DNA from: RGIG3872 sp045660245
Lineage (GTDB): Bacteria; Bacillota; Clostridia; Christensenellales; UBA1242
Assembly (NCBI GenBank): GCA_045660245.1
Contig: JAZRDJ010000045.1
Coordinates: 1 to 21,130, forward strand
Length of the DNA: 21,130 nt
Direction of reading: 5' to 3'
The notes beneath the pieces are model-generated. The model was given only the letters and a program-made list of their open reading frames with translations, ran no database searches and was not told where the DNA came from. Shown in pieces: positions 5,818 to 13,765 of the stretch (position 1 is its first letter; every line of letters starts with the position of its first letter). Position numbers and translations under genes: made by a program.

Positions 5818-7347
5818 CTATTTTGTGTATACATACATGTCTGCATAAGATGTCTTGATTGTCACAGTTTTCAAATTGTTGTCAATTGTTTCTGATTTGA
5901 TCAAACTTGACTCTTCAAACAATTTTGTGCTCTCTTTGTAAACATACGCATATCTTGATTTTGTTGAAGAAAAATTATAATTAAAATCTGTGATTGAATT
6001 TGTTGCAAATGTCAACACAACATTTTTACACCTATCTTTTGTGGTTATATTAATATCATCTGTTATTTTGTCAACTTGAACATCAACATCTCCGTCTGCG
6101 ACAATATCAATTTTACCAAGAATACCACTTCCAACAAATCCACCACCGCTTTCAATATTGACACTTGTGACATTGTTGCCAGTCATTTCAATATCGCTGT
6201 GAGTACTTGTCAATTTTACAACACCAGACACATTTCTTGCAAACACTTTACCCGTTGTCGCTTTCGCCGTTGGATTGTTCACAATCTTTTCGGTTGTCCC
6301 AAGATAAATATATCCACTTTTCGTTTCAACCGCAAGAGCGTTTGTTACTTCTTCAACAGTGACAACACCAATACCACCAAGGATATTACAATCTTCAACA
6401 GACCCAACTGTTATTGCACTTCTTGGGTTTTCAATCGAAAGTTTTTTTGCTTTTCCAATATTGATACTTCCCACTTTTGTTTTGATAGTTGTTGTTTCAG
6501 ATCCAGAAATTTCGTCAATATGCACATTACCTGAATATGTTTCAATATTTGCTTTTGTAATGCTCAACTTTTCACCATCTTTTGCCTTGAGTGATCCAGA
6601 TGTTGATTTGAAATTAACAACATTATTTGCAGATCCAAGTATCAGACTTCCGTTGCCCGTTTCAATGTTGAGTGTTGATGCAATTTGTGAATTAATATTA
6701 ATGTTGTATGTTCCACCTTTTATATTTAAAACCCCAACACTAATATTACTTTCAAGCGTAAGTTCTTGTTTTGTCACAATTGTGAGCATATCCGCATTCA
6801 CCGCACCTTCAAATGAAACTGATCCTTTTGTATCAATTTCAATTTCAGATTGCTTTGAACTTCCAGCCGCATTGTACTTTACACTTGAAGTCTCTGAAAC
6901 AACACTAATCTTTCTACCAACAAAAGATTGAGGTAATCGAACTTTCAAATATTCTCCATCTTTGTCAGTTTTGTTTGCGTAAATAAATGCTTTGAGGTCA
7001 TGTGCTTTGATGTAAAGATCGCCACCCTCAACATATTGCTCAATCCTTTGATCTGTTCTTGGCGTTGTTGTGAACCCAATGAATTCTTGTCTGTATTCAA
7101 TTTCCACGCGGTCAAGTTGCCATTCATATGATATTTCAACAGGTACTTCAACAGACTCAATTATTACATTCCCGCCAAAAGGATCGGATAATTTTCTGTA
7201 ATAACTATCATCTTGATTTGGTGCAACGTACCTTATTCCAAATATCTCCACACCGGGTGCCAAAAACATGATCACCGCACATCCAACAACAAAAAGCACA
7301 GCACAAGCAAGTATAATGATTATAATCGACAAAACTTTTCTTGCCAT
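5818..7347 (-). CDS. Membrane-anchored beta-solenoid-like (DUF4097-type) protein
   Basis: A 509-residue protein. An N-terminal hydrophobic segment at about residues 5-30 (LSIIIIILACAVLFVVGCAV) acts as a signal or anchor. A linker follows, and from about residue 60 to 450 there are many short repeats of roughly 18-22 residues with the pattern strand, Gly/Asn/Ser turn, strand (for example LNIETGNGSLILG, IETYSGNVHIDEI, TIKTKVGSINIG, AVETKSGYIYLG). This resembles the right-handed solenoid of DUF4097/DUF4098 'putative adhesin' proteins, which face outside the membrane. The ATG at 7345-7347 has GGAGGA just upstream. It starts 25 bases after alaS and shares its transcription unit, though nothing links it functionally to tRNA charging. 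No enzymatic motif is visible. A role in envelope sensing or structure is a guess. Confidence 0.8.
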   Translation of the reverse strand: MARKVLSIIIIILACAVLFVVGCAVIMFLAPGVEIFGIRYVAPNQDDSYYRKLSDPFGGNVIIESVEVPVEISYEWQLDRVEIEYRQEFIGFTTTPRTDQRIEQYVEGGDLYIKAHDLKAFIYANKTDKDGEYLKVRLPQSFVGRKISVVSETSSVKYNAAGSSKQSEIEIDTKGSVSFEGAVNADMLTIVTKQELTLESNISVGVLNIKGGTYNININSQIASTLNIETGNGSLILGSANNVVNFKSTSGSLKAKDGEKLSITKANIETYSGNVHIDEISGSETTTIKTKVGSINIGKAKKLSIENPRSAITVGSVEDCNILGGIGVVTVEEVTNALAVETKSGYIYLGTTEKIVNNPTAKATTGKVFARNVSGVVKLTSTHSDIEMTGNNVTSVNIESGGGFVGSGILGKIDIVADGDVDVQVDKITDDINITTKDRCKNVVLTFATNSITDFNYNFSSTKSRYAYVYKESTKLFEESSLIKSETIDNNLKTVTIKTSYADMYVYTK

Positions 7348-7372
7348 TTTTCATCCTCCCCGACAAAGGCTT

Positions 7373-9202
7373 TTATTCAAGGACAGCCTTAATTCGTCTT
7401 GTACCTGCTGACGAACTTTCTTCCTTTTTAATCACAAATTTGCCCAGTTCACCAGTGTTTTTCACATGCGGACCCGTGCAAATTTCTTTTGATGCATTTC
7501 CAATCGTATAAACGCTGACAACATCTGGATATCTTTCAATAAATTGATGTTCTGCACCAATTTCAACAGCATTTTGTTTTGGCATTTCTTCACATGTGAC
7601 ATCAATTTTTTCAGAAATCCAGCCATTGACGATAGTCTCAACCGCTTTGAGTTCTTCCTCTGTCATTTTGTGATCGCAAGGAAAATCAAAACGAAGTCTT
7701 TCTGCTGTGATATTTGATCCTGCTTGATGACACTCTGGGCCCAAAACTTTTTTGAGTGCAGCATTCAAAAGGTGTGTTGCCGTGTGGTACTTTGTTGTCA
7801 TTTCACCAGTATCAGCAAGACCACTCTTGAACTCTCCAGCAGGAACTGCCTTTGATTTTTCTTGATGTTCAGCAAACGCTACCTTGAACCCTTCTTCATC
7901 AACGGTGTAACCATTTTCTTCTGCAAGTTCAACAGTGAGTTCAAGTGGGAAACCAAATGTATCATAAAGTCTGAAAGCGGTCTTTCCATTTATTTCGTTT
8001 TTCACAACTTCACCATTCTTTGCGGCAAATTCTTTGTGTCTTTCAATTCCAGAAAGAACTTTGCCGAACTCCTTGAGACCTTGTTCAATGGTTTTGTTAA
8101 ATTTGTCTGTTTCCTTTTGAATTTCAGCAATAATATAATCTTCTTTTTCGATGAGAAGTGGATACGCTTCGTTATACACCTCTTCAATGAATATTTTTGC
8201 AATTGAAATAAGTTCGTTCGTGTCCATTCCCATCTTTTTTGCGTGCCTGATTGCTCTGCGCATCAAGCGTCTCAAGATGTAACCAGCGCCAACATTGCTT
8301 GGCACAATTCCATTCATGTCACCAATGAGCATAACCGCTGTTCTCATGTGGTCAGCAACAATTCTCATTGACTTTGTTGTTTCTGTATCCTGACCGTACA
8401 CCACTCCAACCTTTTCAGAAATAAAAGATATCACACTTTCATAAAGGTCTGTCTTGTAAACATCAGTGATGCCATTTACATACATAAGATTTCTCTCTAG
8501 TCCAAATCCAGTGTCAACATTTTTGTTTTCAAGTTCAGAGTATTTGCCACCATCAAGTCTTTTGTATTGCATGTAAACATCGTTGCCAATCTCTACCCAT
8601 CTTCCGCAATCACAAGTCACATCACAATTCTCACAGCATGGATTGTCGTGACGTGGATAGAACCATTCGTTGTCTGGGCCACAAGGTGTTCCAACAGTCC
8701 CTTCAAGTTCCCACCAATTGTCTTTCTTTGGAAGATAAAAGATATTTTCTGGCTTTATACCAATGTTTTTCAAAAGATCTACAGTTTCTTCATCTCTTGG
8801 TGCATTTTCATCACCTTCAAAAACTGTACAACAAATTTTGTTTTTGTCAAACCCAAGTACATTTGTCAAAAACTCAAAAGTCCATGCAGTCTTTTCTTTT
8901 TTGAAATAATCACCAAGACTCCAGTTTCCCATCATTTCAAAAAATGTGCAGTGACTTTCATCACCAATGGATTCAATATCGTTTGTTCGCACGCAGCCTT
9001 GAACATTGCAAAGTCTTGTTTTTCCGCTTGGGTGTTTTGCGCCAAGCAAGTATGGCATGAGTGGTTGCATTCCTGCAACATTGAACATAACTCCTGTTGT
9101 TCCATCACCAATCAACGATACGGCACCAATATCTTCATGTCCTCTTTCTTTGTAGAAGTTAAGCCATGAATTTCTAAGTTCTTTACTAGTTATTTTTTTC
9201 AT
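7373..9202 (-). CDS. alaS: Alanine--tRNA ligase, short form lacking the C-terminal domain
   Basis: Class II synthetase that charges tRNA-Ala. The start is the ATG at 9200-9202 (MKKITSKELRNSWLNFYKER), with AAAGGGA nearby; upstream in-frame codons overlap glnS and are not used. The product is 609 residues, whereas most bacterial AlaRS have about 850-880. The catalytic core is intact (GCVRTNDIES, FFEMMGNWSLGDYF, GAGYILRRLMRRAIRH). A Cys cluster at C189, C190, C193, C197 and C199 may bind zinc. The editing-domain HTATH (H473, H477) is present, and the second metal motif reads C575-TGP-H579 instead of the usual CGGTH. The protein stops at the end of the editing domain, so the linker and C-Ala/DHHA1 domain are absent. 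Short AlaRS of this size are known in some bacteria. It lies 16 bases after glnS. Confidence 0.93.
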   Translation of the reverse strand: MKKITSKELRNSWLNFYKERGHEDIGAVSLIGDGTTGVMFNVAGMQPLMPYLLGAKHPSGKTRLCNVQGCVRTNDIESIGDESHCTFFEMMGNWSLGDYFKKEKTAWTFEFLTNVLGFDKNKICCTVFEGDENAPRDEETVDLLKNIGIKPENIFYLPKKDNWWELEGTVGTPCGPDNEWFYPRHDNPCCENCDVTCDCGRWVEIGNDVYMQYKRLDGGKYSELENKNVDTGFGLERNLMYVNGITDVYKTDLYESVISFISEKVGVVYGQDTETTKSMRIVADHMRTAVMLIGDMNGIVPSNVGAGYILRRLMRRAIRHAKKMGMDTNELISIAKIFIEEVYNEAYPLLIEKEDYIIAEIQKETDKFNKTIEQGLKEFGKVLSGIERHKEFAAKNGEVVKNEINGKTAFRLYDTFGFPLELTVELAEENGYTVDEEGFKVAFAEHQEKSKAVPAGEFKSGLADTGEMTTKYHTATHLLNAALKKVLGPECHQAGSNITAERLRFDFPCDHKMTEEELKAVETIVNGWISEKIDVTCEEMPKQNAVEIGAEHQFIERYPDVVSVYTIGNASKEICTGPHVKNTGELGKFVIKKEESSSAGTRRIKAVLE

Positions 9203-9218
9203 TGTTATTTTCCCTTTC

Positions 9219-10901
9219 TTATTTTGCTTCTGGTTTATACGACCCTTTGAGACCAACCACTTCATTGAACACAAGGGCTTCTGTTTTACTATCAACATTA
9301 TCAAGCGCATAGTATCCATTTCTCATGAATTGATATCTATCCTCAAGATTGTAGTTTATTCCAGCCTCAACATATGCGTTCTTGTTGATCTTGACTGAAT
9401 CTCTGTTATAAACAACTTCACCAAGTTCGCCTCTTTCATTGGTTGAACCTTCACCATCGGCGATCAAATTCTCAAATTTTCGAACTTCAACTTTGGTTGC
9501 ATAATTTGCGTTGAGCCAGTGTATTGTTCCTTTCACCTTAACCTCAACACCACTTCCTGATTTTGTATCTTTGTCATATTCAGCATAAACACATTTCACT
9601 GATCCATCTTCATTCAAATCATAACCAGTGCAAGTCACCACATAAGCACCTTTGAGGCGCACTTTATTTCCAACATAAAGTCTGTGATATTTTGGTGGTG
9701 GAGTTACTTCAAAGTCACTTCTTTCAATCCAAAGTTCTTTGCTAAACTGATATGATCTCTTTGTTGTTTCTTCACCATTTTGTGGATAATCTTCAAGGAT
9801 TATTTCTTCTCCATCACCTTCATAGTTTGTGATCACAAGTTTGATTGGATCCAAAACCGCCATAACACGCCTTGCTTTTTCATTGAGAGTGTTTCTCACG
9901 AAATAATCAAGCATTTCTTTTTCACAAATTGTGGTTGTTTTTGAAAGCCCCGCTGCCACAACAAAATCAATCAAACTTTGTGGCAAAATACCACGTCTGC
10001 GAAGCCCACGAAGAGTAATGAGTCTTGGATCGTCCCAACCCCACACAATTCCTTCTTCAACAAGGTGCTTGATATTTCTCTTTCCAGAAACAGTGTTCTT
10101 GATCAAAAGGTTTGAATATTCAATTTGTCTTGATTTGTTTTCAAGTCCACTATTTTCAACCACCCAGTTGTAAAGTGGTCTGTGATCTTCAAACTCAAGT
10201 CCACAGATTGAATGTGTTACACCTTCCAAACAGTCATCTAGTGGGTGAGAAAAGTCATATGATGGATAAATATTCCACTGTCTACCAATTCTTTGATGCT
10301 CGAGATACTGAATTCTGTAAATTACAGGATCTCTCATGTTAATGTTTGGGCTCGCCATGTCAATTTTGGCTCTCAAACACCTTGAACCTTGTTCAAATTC
10401 ACCATTCTTCATTCTTTCAAAGAGATCGAGGTTTTCCTCAACACTTCTGTTTCTGTAAGGGCTGTTCGTTCCTGGTTCTGTGAGTGTTCCCCTTGTTGCA
10501 GACAATTCTTCTGGAGACAAGTCGCACACATACGCCTTGCCTTCTTTGATGAGTTTCACTGCAATCTCATAGTTTTGTTGAAAGTAGTCTGTCGCGTGAT
10601 AAATCTTACCCCACTTAAACCCCAACCACTGAACATCTTCTTGAAGAGCATCAACATACTCTTGTTTTTCTTTGAGTGGATTTGTGTCATCATAACGAAG
10701 GTTGCAAACACCTCCGTATTTTTTTGCTGTGCCATAGTTCATGACAATGTTTCGAACATGACCAATGTGCAAATATCCACTTGGTTCTGGTGGATGTCGT
10801 GTTTGAATTCCACCATGGATCTTTCCCGCCAAAATGTCTTTATTGATTTCATGTTCAATGAAATTTGTTGCTTCAATTACTTCTGCTTTTTTTGTTTCCA
10901 T
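9219..10901 (-). CDS. glnS: Glutamine--tRNA ligase
   Basis: Class I synthetase that charges tRNA-Gln directly, so this organism need not rely only on the GatCAB amidotransferase route. At 560 residues it has the standard GlnRS length. The HIGH motif is H45-IG-H48 in PEPSGYLHIGHVRN. The GlnRS-specific catalytic fold continues through RYDDTNP, YPSYDFSHPLDDCLEGVTHS and WDDPRLITLRGLRRRG. The second class I signature reads VSGKR (K274, R275) where E. coli has VMSKR, one residue longer. The C-terminal beta-barrel anticodon-binding region is present. The ATG at 10899-10901 is preceded by AAGGAAAG and lies 19 bases after dnaB. GluRS is excluded by the GlnRS-type motifs and C-terminal barrels. Confidence 0.96.
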   Translation of the reverse strand: METKKAEVIEATNFIEHEINKDILAGKIHGGIQTRHPPEPSGYLHIGHVRNIVMNYGTAKKYGGVCNLRYDDTNPLKEKQEYVDALQEDVQWLGFKWGKIYHATDYFQQNYEIAVKLIKEGKAYVCDLSPEELSATRGTLTEPGTNSPYRNRSVEENLDLFERMKNGEFEQGSRCLRAKIDMASPNINMRDPVIYRIQYLEHQRIGRQWNIYPSYDFSHPLDDCLEGVTHSICGLEFEDHRPLYNWVVENSGLENKSRQIEYSNLLIKNTVSGKRNIKHLVEEGIVWGWDDPRLITLRGLRRRGILPQSLIDFVVAAGLSKTTTICEKEMLDYFVRNTLNEKARRVMAVLDPIKLVITNYEGDGEEIILEDYPQNGEETTKRSYQFSKELWIERSDFEVTPPPKYHRLYVGNKVRLKGAYVVTCTGYDLNEDGSVKCVYAEYDKDTKSGSGVEVKVKGTIHWLNANYATKVEVRKFENLIADGEGSTNERGELGEVVYNRDSVKINKNAYVEAGINYNLEDRYQFMRNGYYALDNVDSKTEALVFNEVVGLKGSYKPEAK

Positions 10902-10920
10902 TTCCGTCTTTCCTTATTCC

Positions 10921-12465
10921 TTAAAACTCGTCATAAATATCATCTGCACCAAGTGCCGAACTCACATCTTCTGGCATCCCACCAAATTCATTATCGCCTG
11001 GAATGTCAAAAGGTATATCATTTGGCATTCCTGCAAATGGATTGTTTTCTGGTGGTGCTTGTCTTGATTTATCATGTTGCTCACCATATGCATTGATGAT
11101 GCTTTGTTCATTCGCATCTTTTGCAAGATTGACAAAAGTTGTTCTTGAGCCGTCCCAGCCCAAAAAGAAACTTCCTGGCTCACCACTTCTGAATTTTGCA
11201 ATGATGAACTCTGCCTCATATGAACCGTCTTTCTTGCCTTGCTCCTGATCTTTTTCATCTGGTTCTGTATTTCTGTGAATGAAGATAACCATGTCAGCAT
11301 CTTGCTCGATTGATCCAGATTCACGAAGGTCAGAAAGCATCGGTCTTTTGCCTTGACGCTGTTCAACGGCACGAGACAATTGTGAAAGCAAGAGTACTGG
11401 AACATTGATTTCTTTTGCAAGAATTTTCATCTGTCTTGAAATGTCTGCAACTTCGTTTTGTCTATTGTCGGTCTTTGCATCACTCGTCATGAGTTGCAAA
11501 TAGTCAATCATGATAAGATCAAGGCCTTTTTCACGTTTGAGTTTTCTACATTTTGAAATAATTTGTGATGGCTTGTTGAGAGATGAATCATCAACATAAA
11601 TATCACATTCTGCGAGTTTCTTTTGCGCTTTCCAGAGTTTGCTCCAATCACTCTCTGTGAGATCACCTTTCAAGGCCTTTGCCATTGAAACACCTGAAAC
11701 TGAACAAATCATACGCTGTGCAAGTTGTTCCTTGCTCATTTCGAGTGAGAATACCGCACATTTTGCACCTTCATTGAGTGCAGCATTTGACACAATGTTC
11801 ATCGAAAAAGAGGTTTTACCAATACCAGGACGAGCCGCAATGATCACAAGATCAGATTTCTGAAGACCATTCGTTTTTTGGTCAAACTGATGAAATCCAG
11901 TTTTGAGACCTCTGCTCATTCCTCCATCTTTGAAAATCCTTTCAAAAACTTCCATCGTTTCTTCAAAGGTTTTGTTCAAAGCAACGAGTGAACTCATTTG
12001 TCCTTTTTCTGAAATTTCAAAAATTGTCTTTTCTGCAAAAGAAAGTGCATCTTCGTCTCTGCCATAAGCCACTTGAGAAATATCTGTACACGCTTTGATG
12101 ATTTGCCTCAATGTGCTGTCTCTCTTCACAATGTCAATGTATGTTTCTGCATAAGCGGCTGATGGTACAGCATTGGTGAGAACAGTGATATAATTCATTC
12201 CACCAACATAATCAAGTTTGCCAATTTTTTCAAGTTCGTCACAAAGAGTGATCATGTCAACTGGTTCGTTTGCGGTATAAAGTTTCACAATGCAATCAAA
12301 AATAATACCATGTGTCTCACTATAAAAATCTTTGGTTGTAAGTTTCGCAACAATATTTGGCAAACAATCAGAATCAAGGAGTGCAGAAGACAAAACTGCT
12401 TGTTCAGCCTCCAAGTTGTTCGGAACAACTCTCGCCGTTTGTTGTGTATTTTCTTTTTTTGCCAT
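10921..12465 (-). CDS. dnaB: Replicative DNA helicase DnaB (DnaC of Bacillus)
   Basis: Hexameric ring helicase that unwinds DNA at the replication fork and recruits primase. The 514-residue product has the N-terminal primase-interacting domain (VPNNLEAEQAVLSSALLD, about residues 14-110), a linker, and a RecA-like C-terminal domain. Walker A is ARPGIGKTS with K217. Walker B is LIMIDYLQLM. The arginine-finger region is SDLRESGSIEQDADMVIFIHR. After the core there is an unusual tail of about 50 residues, rich in Pro, Gly, Asn and acidic residues, ending DDIYDEF, which resembles the acidic tip of SSB. The ATG at 12463-12465 has AAGGAGTG at 12473-12480. First gene of the operon with glnS and alaS. 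It carries no intein or other insertion. Confidence 0.97.
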   Translation of the reverse strand: MAKKENTQQTARVVPNNLEAEQAVLSSALLDSDCLPNIVAKLTTKDFYSETHGIIFDCIVKLYTANEPVDMITLCDELEKIGKLDYVGGMNYITVLTNAVPSAAYAETYIDIVKRDSTLRQIIKACTDISQVAYGRDEDALSFAEKTIFEISEKGQMSSLVALNKTFEETMEVFERIFKDGGMSRGLKTGFHQFDQKTNGLQKSDLVIIAARPGIGKTSFSMNIVSNAALNEGAKCAVFSLEMSKEQLAQRMICSVSGVSMAKALKGDLTESDWSKLWKAQKKLAECDIYVDDSSLNKPSQIISKCRKLKREKGLDLIMIDYLQLMTSDAKTDNRQNEVADISRQMKILAKEINVPVLLLSQLSRAVEQRQGKRPMLSDLRESGSIEQDADMVIFIHRNTEPDEKDQEQGKKDGSYEAEFIIAKFRSGEPGSFFLGWDGSRTTFVNLAKDANEQSIINAYGEQHDKSRQAPPENNPFAGMPNDIPFDIPGDNEFGGMPEDVSSALGADDIYDEF

Positions 12466-12499
12466 TGTCTTTCACTCCTTTTGATAATTTGACGCACGA

Positions 12500-12517
12500 A
12501 TACCAGCGCGCGCGAGT
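12500..12517 (-). promoter_or_regulatory. GC-rich element in the dnaB leader, shared with the rpsL leader
   Basis: In an otherwise very AT-rich leader, 12500-12517 reads (plus strand) ATACCA-GCGCG-CGCGAGT, including nine alternating G and C bases. The rpsL leader holds ATACCA-CT-CGCGAGT at 3041-3055. Both lie downstream of the predicted transcription start and upstream of the Shine-Dalgarno, in the same orientation relative to the gene. It could be a protein- or RNA-binding site; no known regulator is recognised. Confidence 0.35.
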
Positions 12518-12536
12518 TTATAAATATATATATTAA

Positions 12537-12565
12537 AGTATAAATTTAATGTTCAAAATTGTCAA
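12537..12565 (-). promoter_or_regulatory. Promoter of the dnaB-glnS-alaS operon
   Basis: Perfect TTGACA -35 (12560-12565 on the minus strand), 17-base spacer, TATACT -10 (12537-12542). The start would be near 12530, giving a leader of about 65 bases before dnaB. No other convincing promoter or terminator was seen down to 5809, so the four genes are likely cotranscribed. Confidence 0.85.
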
Positions 12566-12601
12566 GCCCATTTGTGCAAATTGCAAATGCAAAAAAGACA
12601 C

Positions 12602-12633
12602 AAAAAAAATCAAGGACCAAAGATCCTTGATTT
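12602..12633 (-). terminator. Terminator of the rpsF-ssb-rpsR operon
   Basis: On the minus strand AAATCAAGGA and TCCTTGATTT form a perfect 10-base-pair stem with a 7-base loop, followed directly by a run of U. It lies 12 bases after the rpsR stop and separates this operon from dnaB. Confidence 0.93.
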
Positions 12634-12645
12634 AAAATCATACAA

Positions 12646-12921
12646 TTAAATTGTTTTGTATGGGAGCAATGCCATAACTCTCGCTCTCTTGATTGCATTT
12701 GTGAGTTCTCTTTGATGACGAGCACAAACACCTGTTGTTCTTCTTGGAATAATCTTTCCCTTTTCTGTAATGTATCTTTTGAGTTTTGCTACATCTTTGT
12801 AGTCAATTACTTCATTTTTATCATTGCAGAAAGCACAAACTTTTTTTGGTGTTCTTTTTGCTTTCTTAGGATTTTTGTCATCATAAGAAGCAGCATTGTT
12901 ATTTTTAACTTGCTTTTTCAT
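12646..12921 (-). CDS. rpsR: 30S ribosomal protein S18 (zinc-binding form)
   Basis: Small platform protein of the 30S subunit that forms a heterodimer with S6. The 91-residue product carries an N-terminal extension of about 25 basic and polar residues, then the conserved core with DYKDVAKLKRYI, GKIIPRRTTGVCARHQRELTNAIKRARVMALLPY. It has the zinc-ribbon type set of ligands C29, C32 (KVCAFC), C66 and H69 (VCARH), so it is the metal-containing ('C+') version; many bacteria have a cysteine-free S18 that is induced in zinc shortage. AAGGAGAA at 12928-12935 supports the ATG at 12919-12921. It ends the rpsF-ssb-rpsR operon. Confidence 0.97.
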   Translation of the reverse strand: MKKQVKNNNAASYDDKNPKKAKRTPKKVCAFCNDKNEVIDYKDVAKLKRYITEKGKIIPRRTTGVCARHQRELTNAIKRARVMALLPYKTI

Positions 12922-12947
12922 GAATATTTCTCCTTAAATAATAATTT

Positions 12948-13364
12948 TTAGAATGGAAGATTGTCGTCATCAATTGGTTCAAACTTGCTCACAACATCTT
13001 TCTTCTCTTCTGCTTCGCCGTCGTCAGCAATATCATCAGTTCCATTGCCACGAGACGCCAAGAATTCAACTTCATCAGCAATGATTTCAGTCATATATCT
13101 ACGGCTTCCATCTGTCGCCTCATAAGATCTTGTTTGTACACTTCCTGAAATTGCAGCCTTGCTACCTTTTTTCAAATATTTGTAGCAGTTTTCTGCTTGA
13201 CCACGCCAAACGATAATTGGAAGGAAATCTGCTTCTCTCTCTCCATCGTTTCCTGTGAATCTTCTTTGAACAGCCAAAGTGAATTTGCAGAGTGATACTC
13301 CATTGTTTGTTGTGATGAGTTCTGGATCTTTTGCAAGATTTCCAATTAACATAACTTTATTCAT
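12948..13364 (-). CDS. ssb: Single-stranded DNA-binding protein
   Basis: Binds and protects single-stranded DNA during replication, repair and recombination. The 138-residue protein has the OB fold: MNKVMLIGNLAKDPELITTNNG, CKFTLAVQRRF, DFLPIIVWRGQAENCYKYLKKG and YMTEIIADEVEFL, about residues 1-104. A short acidic linker and the canonical tip DDDNLPF follow, which docks partner proteins. The linker is short compared with many SSBs. It lies between rpsF and rpsR, the usual arrangement in Firmicutes. The 40-base gap from rpsF and 26-base gap to rpsR fit one transcript. Confidence 0.97.
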   Translation of the reverse strand: MNKVMLIGNLAKDPELITTNNGVSLCKFTLAVQRRFTGNDGEREADFLPIIVWRGQAENCYKYLKKGSKAAISGSVQTRSYEATDGSRRYMTEIIADEVEFLASRGNGTDDIADDGEAEEKKDVVSKFEPIDDDNLPF

Positions 13365-13404
13365 AATCTTTCTTCCCTTTTACTTTAAAATTTTCTTCTT
13401 TTGC

Positions 13405-13686
13405 TTACTTCGCTACGATCATATGACGAACAACGCCATCAGTGATGAGCAATTGACTAGCGAGCATTTCTGGAACAGAAGCGTTTGCTTTGAAGTTCAT
13501 CAAAACATAATATCCTTCGTTTTGGAAGTTAATAGCATAAGCATACTTCTTCACTCCCCATCTTTCAGGATCTTGAGCTTCTCCACCATTTGATGTAATC
13601 ATTGCTGTGATTTTTTCAATGAGCGCTTCTCTAGCGTCATCTGCAAGTGTTGCATCAAGAATGTATAAAAGTTCGTAATTCTTCAT
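13405..13686 (-). CDS. rpsF: 30S ribosomal protein S6
   Basis: Platform protein of the 30S subunit, partner of S18. At 93 residues it has the normal length and the ferredoxin-like fold, with MKNYELLYILDATL at the N-terminus, WGVKKYAYAINFQNEGYYVLMNF in the middle, and a C-terminus ending DGVVRHMIVAK. It has no glutamate tail of the kind added by RimK in E. coli. AGGAGG at 13695-13700 precedes the ATG at 13684-13686. First gene of rpsF-ssb-rpsR; its leader has an RNA fold like the known S6:S18 autoregulatory motif. Confidence 0.97.
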   Translation of the reverse strand: MKNYELLYILDATLADDAREALIEKITAMITSNGGEAQDPERWGVKKYAYAINFQNEGYYVLMNFKANASVPEMLASQLLITDGVVRHMIVAK

Positions 13687-13705
13687 GATTTTTACCTCCT
13701 CATGG

Positions 13706-13765
13706 ACTCATTCGGTTGAAAATTTCTGCACAATTTTTTGCACAAAAAAACTCTCAACAAGGAAT
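13706..13765 (-). promoter_or_regulatory. Probable S6:S18-binding leader RNA of rpsF
   Basis: On the mRNA strand the leader folds into one long stem. The outer helix pairs AUUC with GAGU (one G-U pair), then has one C-U mismatch, then UU with AA. Next comes an asymmetric bulge in which CCG (13713-13715) sits on the 3' side, then GUUGA with UCAAC, and GAGUUU with AAAUUU inside. S6:S18 leader RNAs known from several phyla have the same signature: two helices flanking a 3'-side CCG, mimicking the 16S rRNA site of S18. The predicted transcript begins within a few bases of the 5' end of this stem, and it ends just before the Shine-Dalgarno. Binding by the S6:S18 pair would repress the operon. The fold was made by eye. 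Confidence 0.6.

Noticed and set aside
8567..9169. Long open frames opposite alaS, glnS and the ger genes.
   Set aside because: They lie antisense to well-supported genes, show no family features and lack ribosome binding sites.
9203..9319. A longer AlaRS start, 39 residues upstream.
   Set aside because: It overlaps the end of glnS out of frame and its residues do not resemble AlaRS; the ATG at 9202 matches the family start and has a ribosome binding site.
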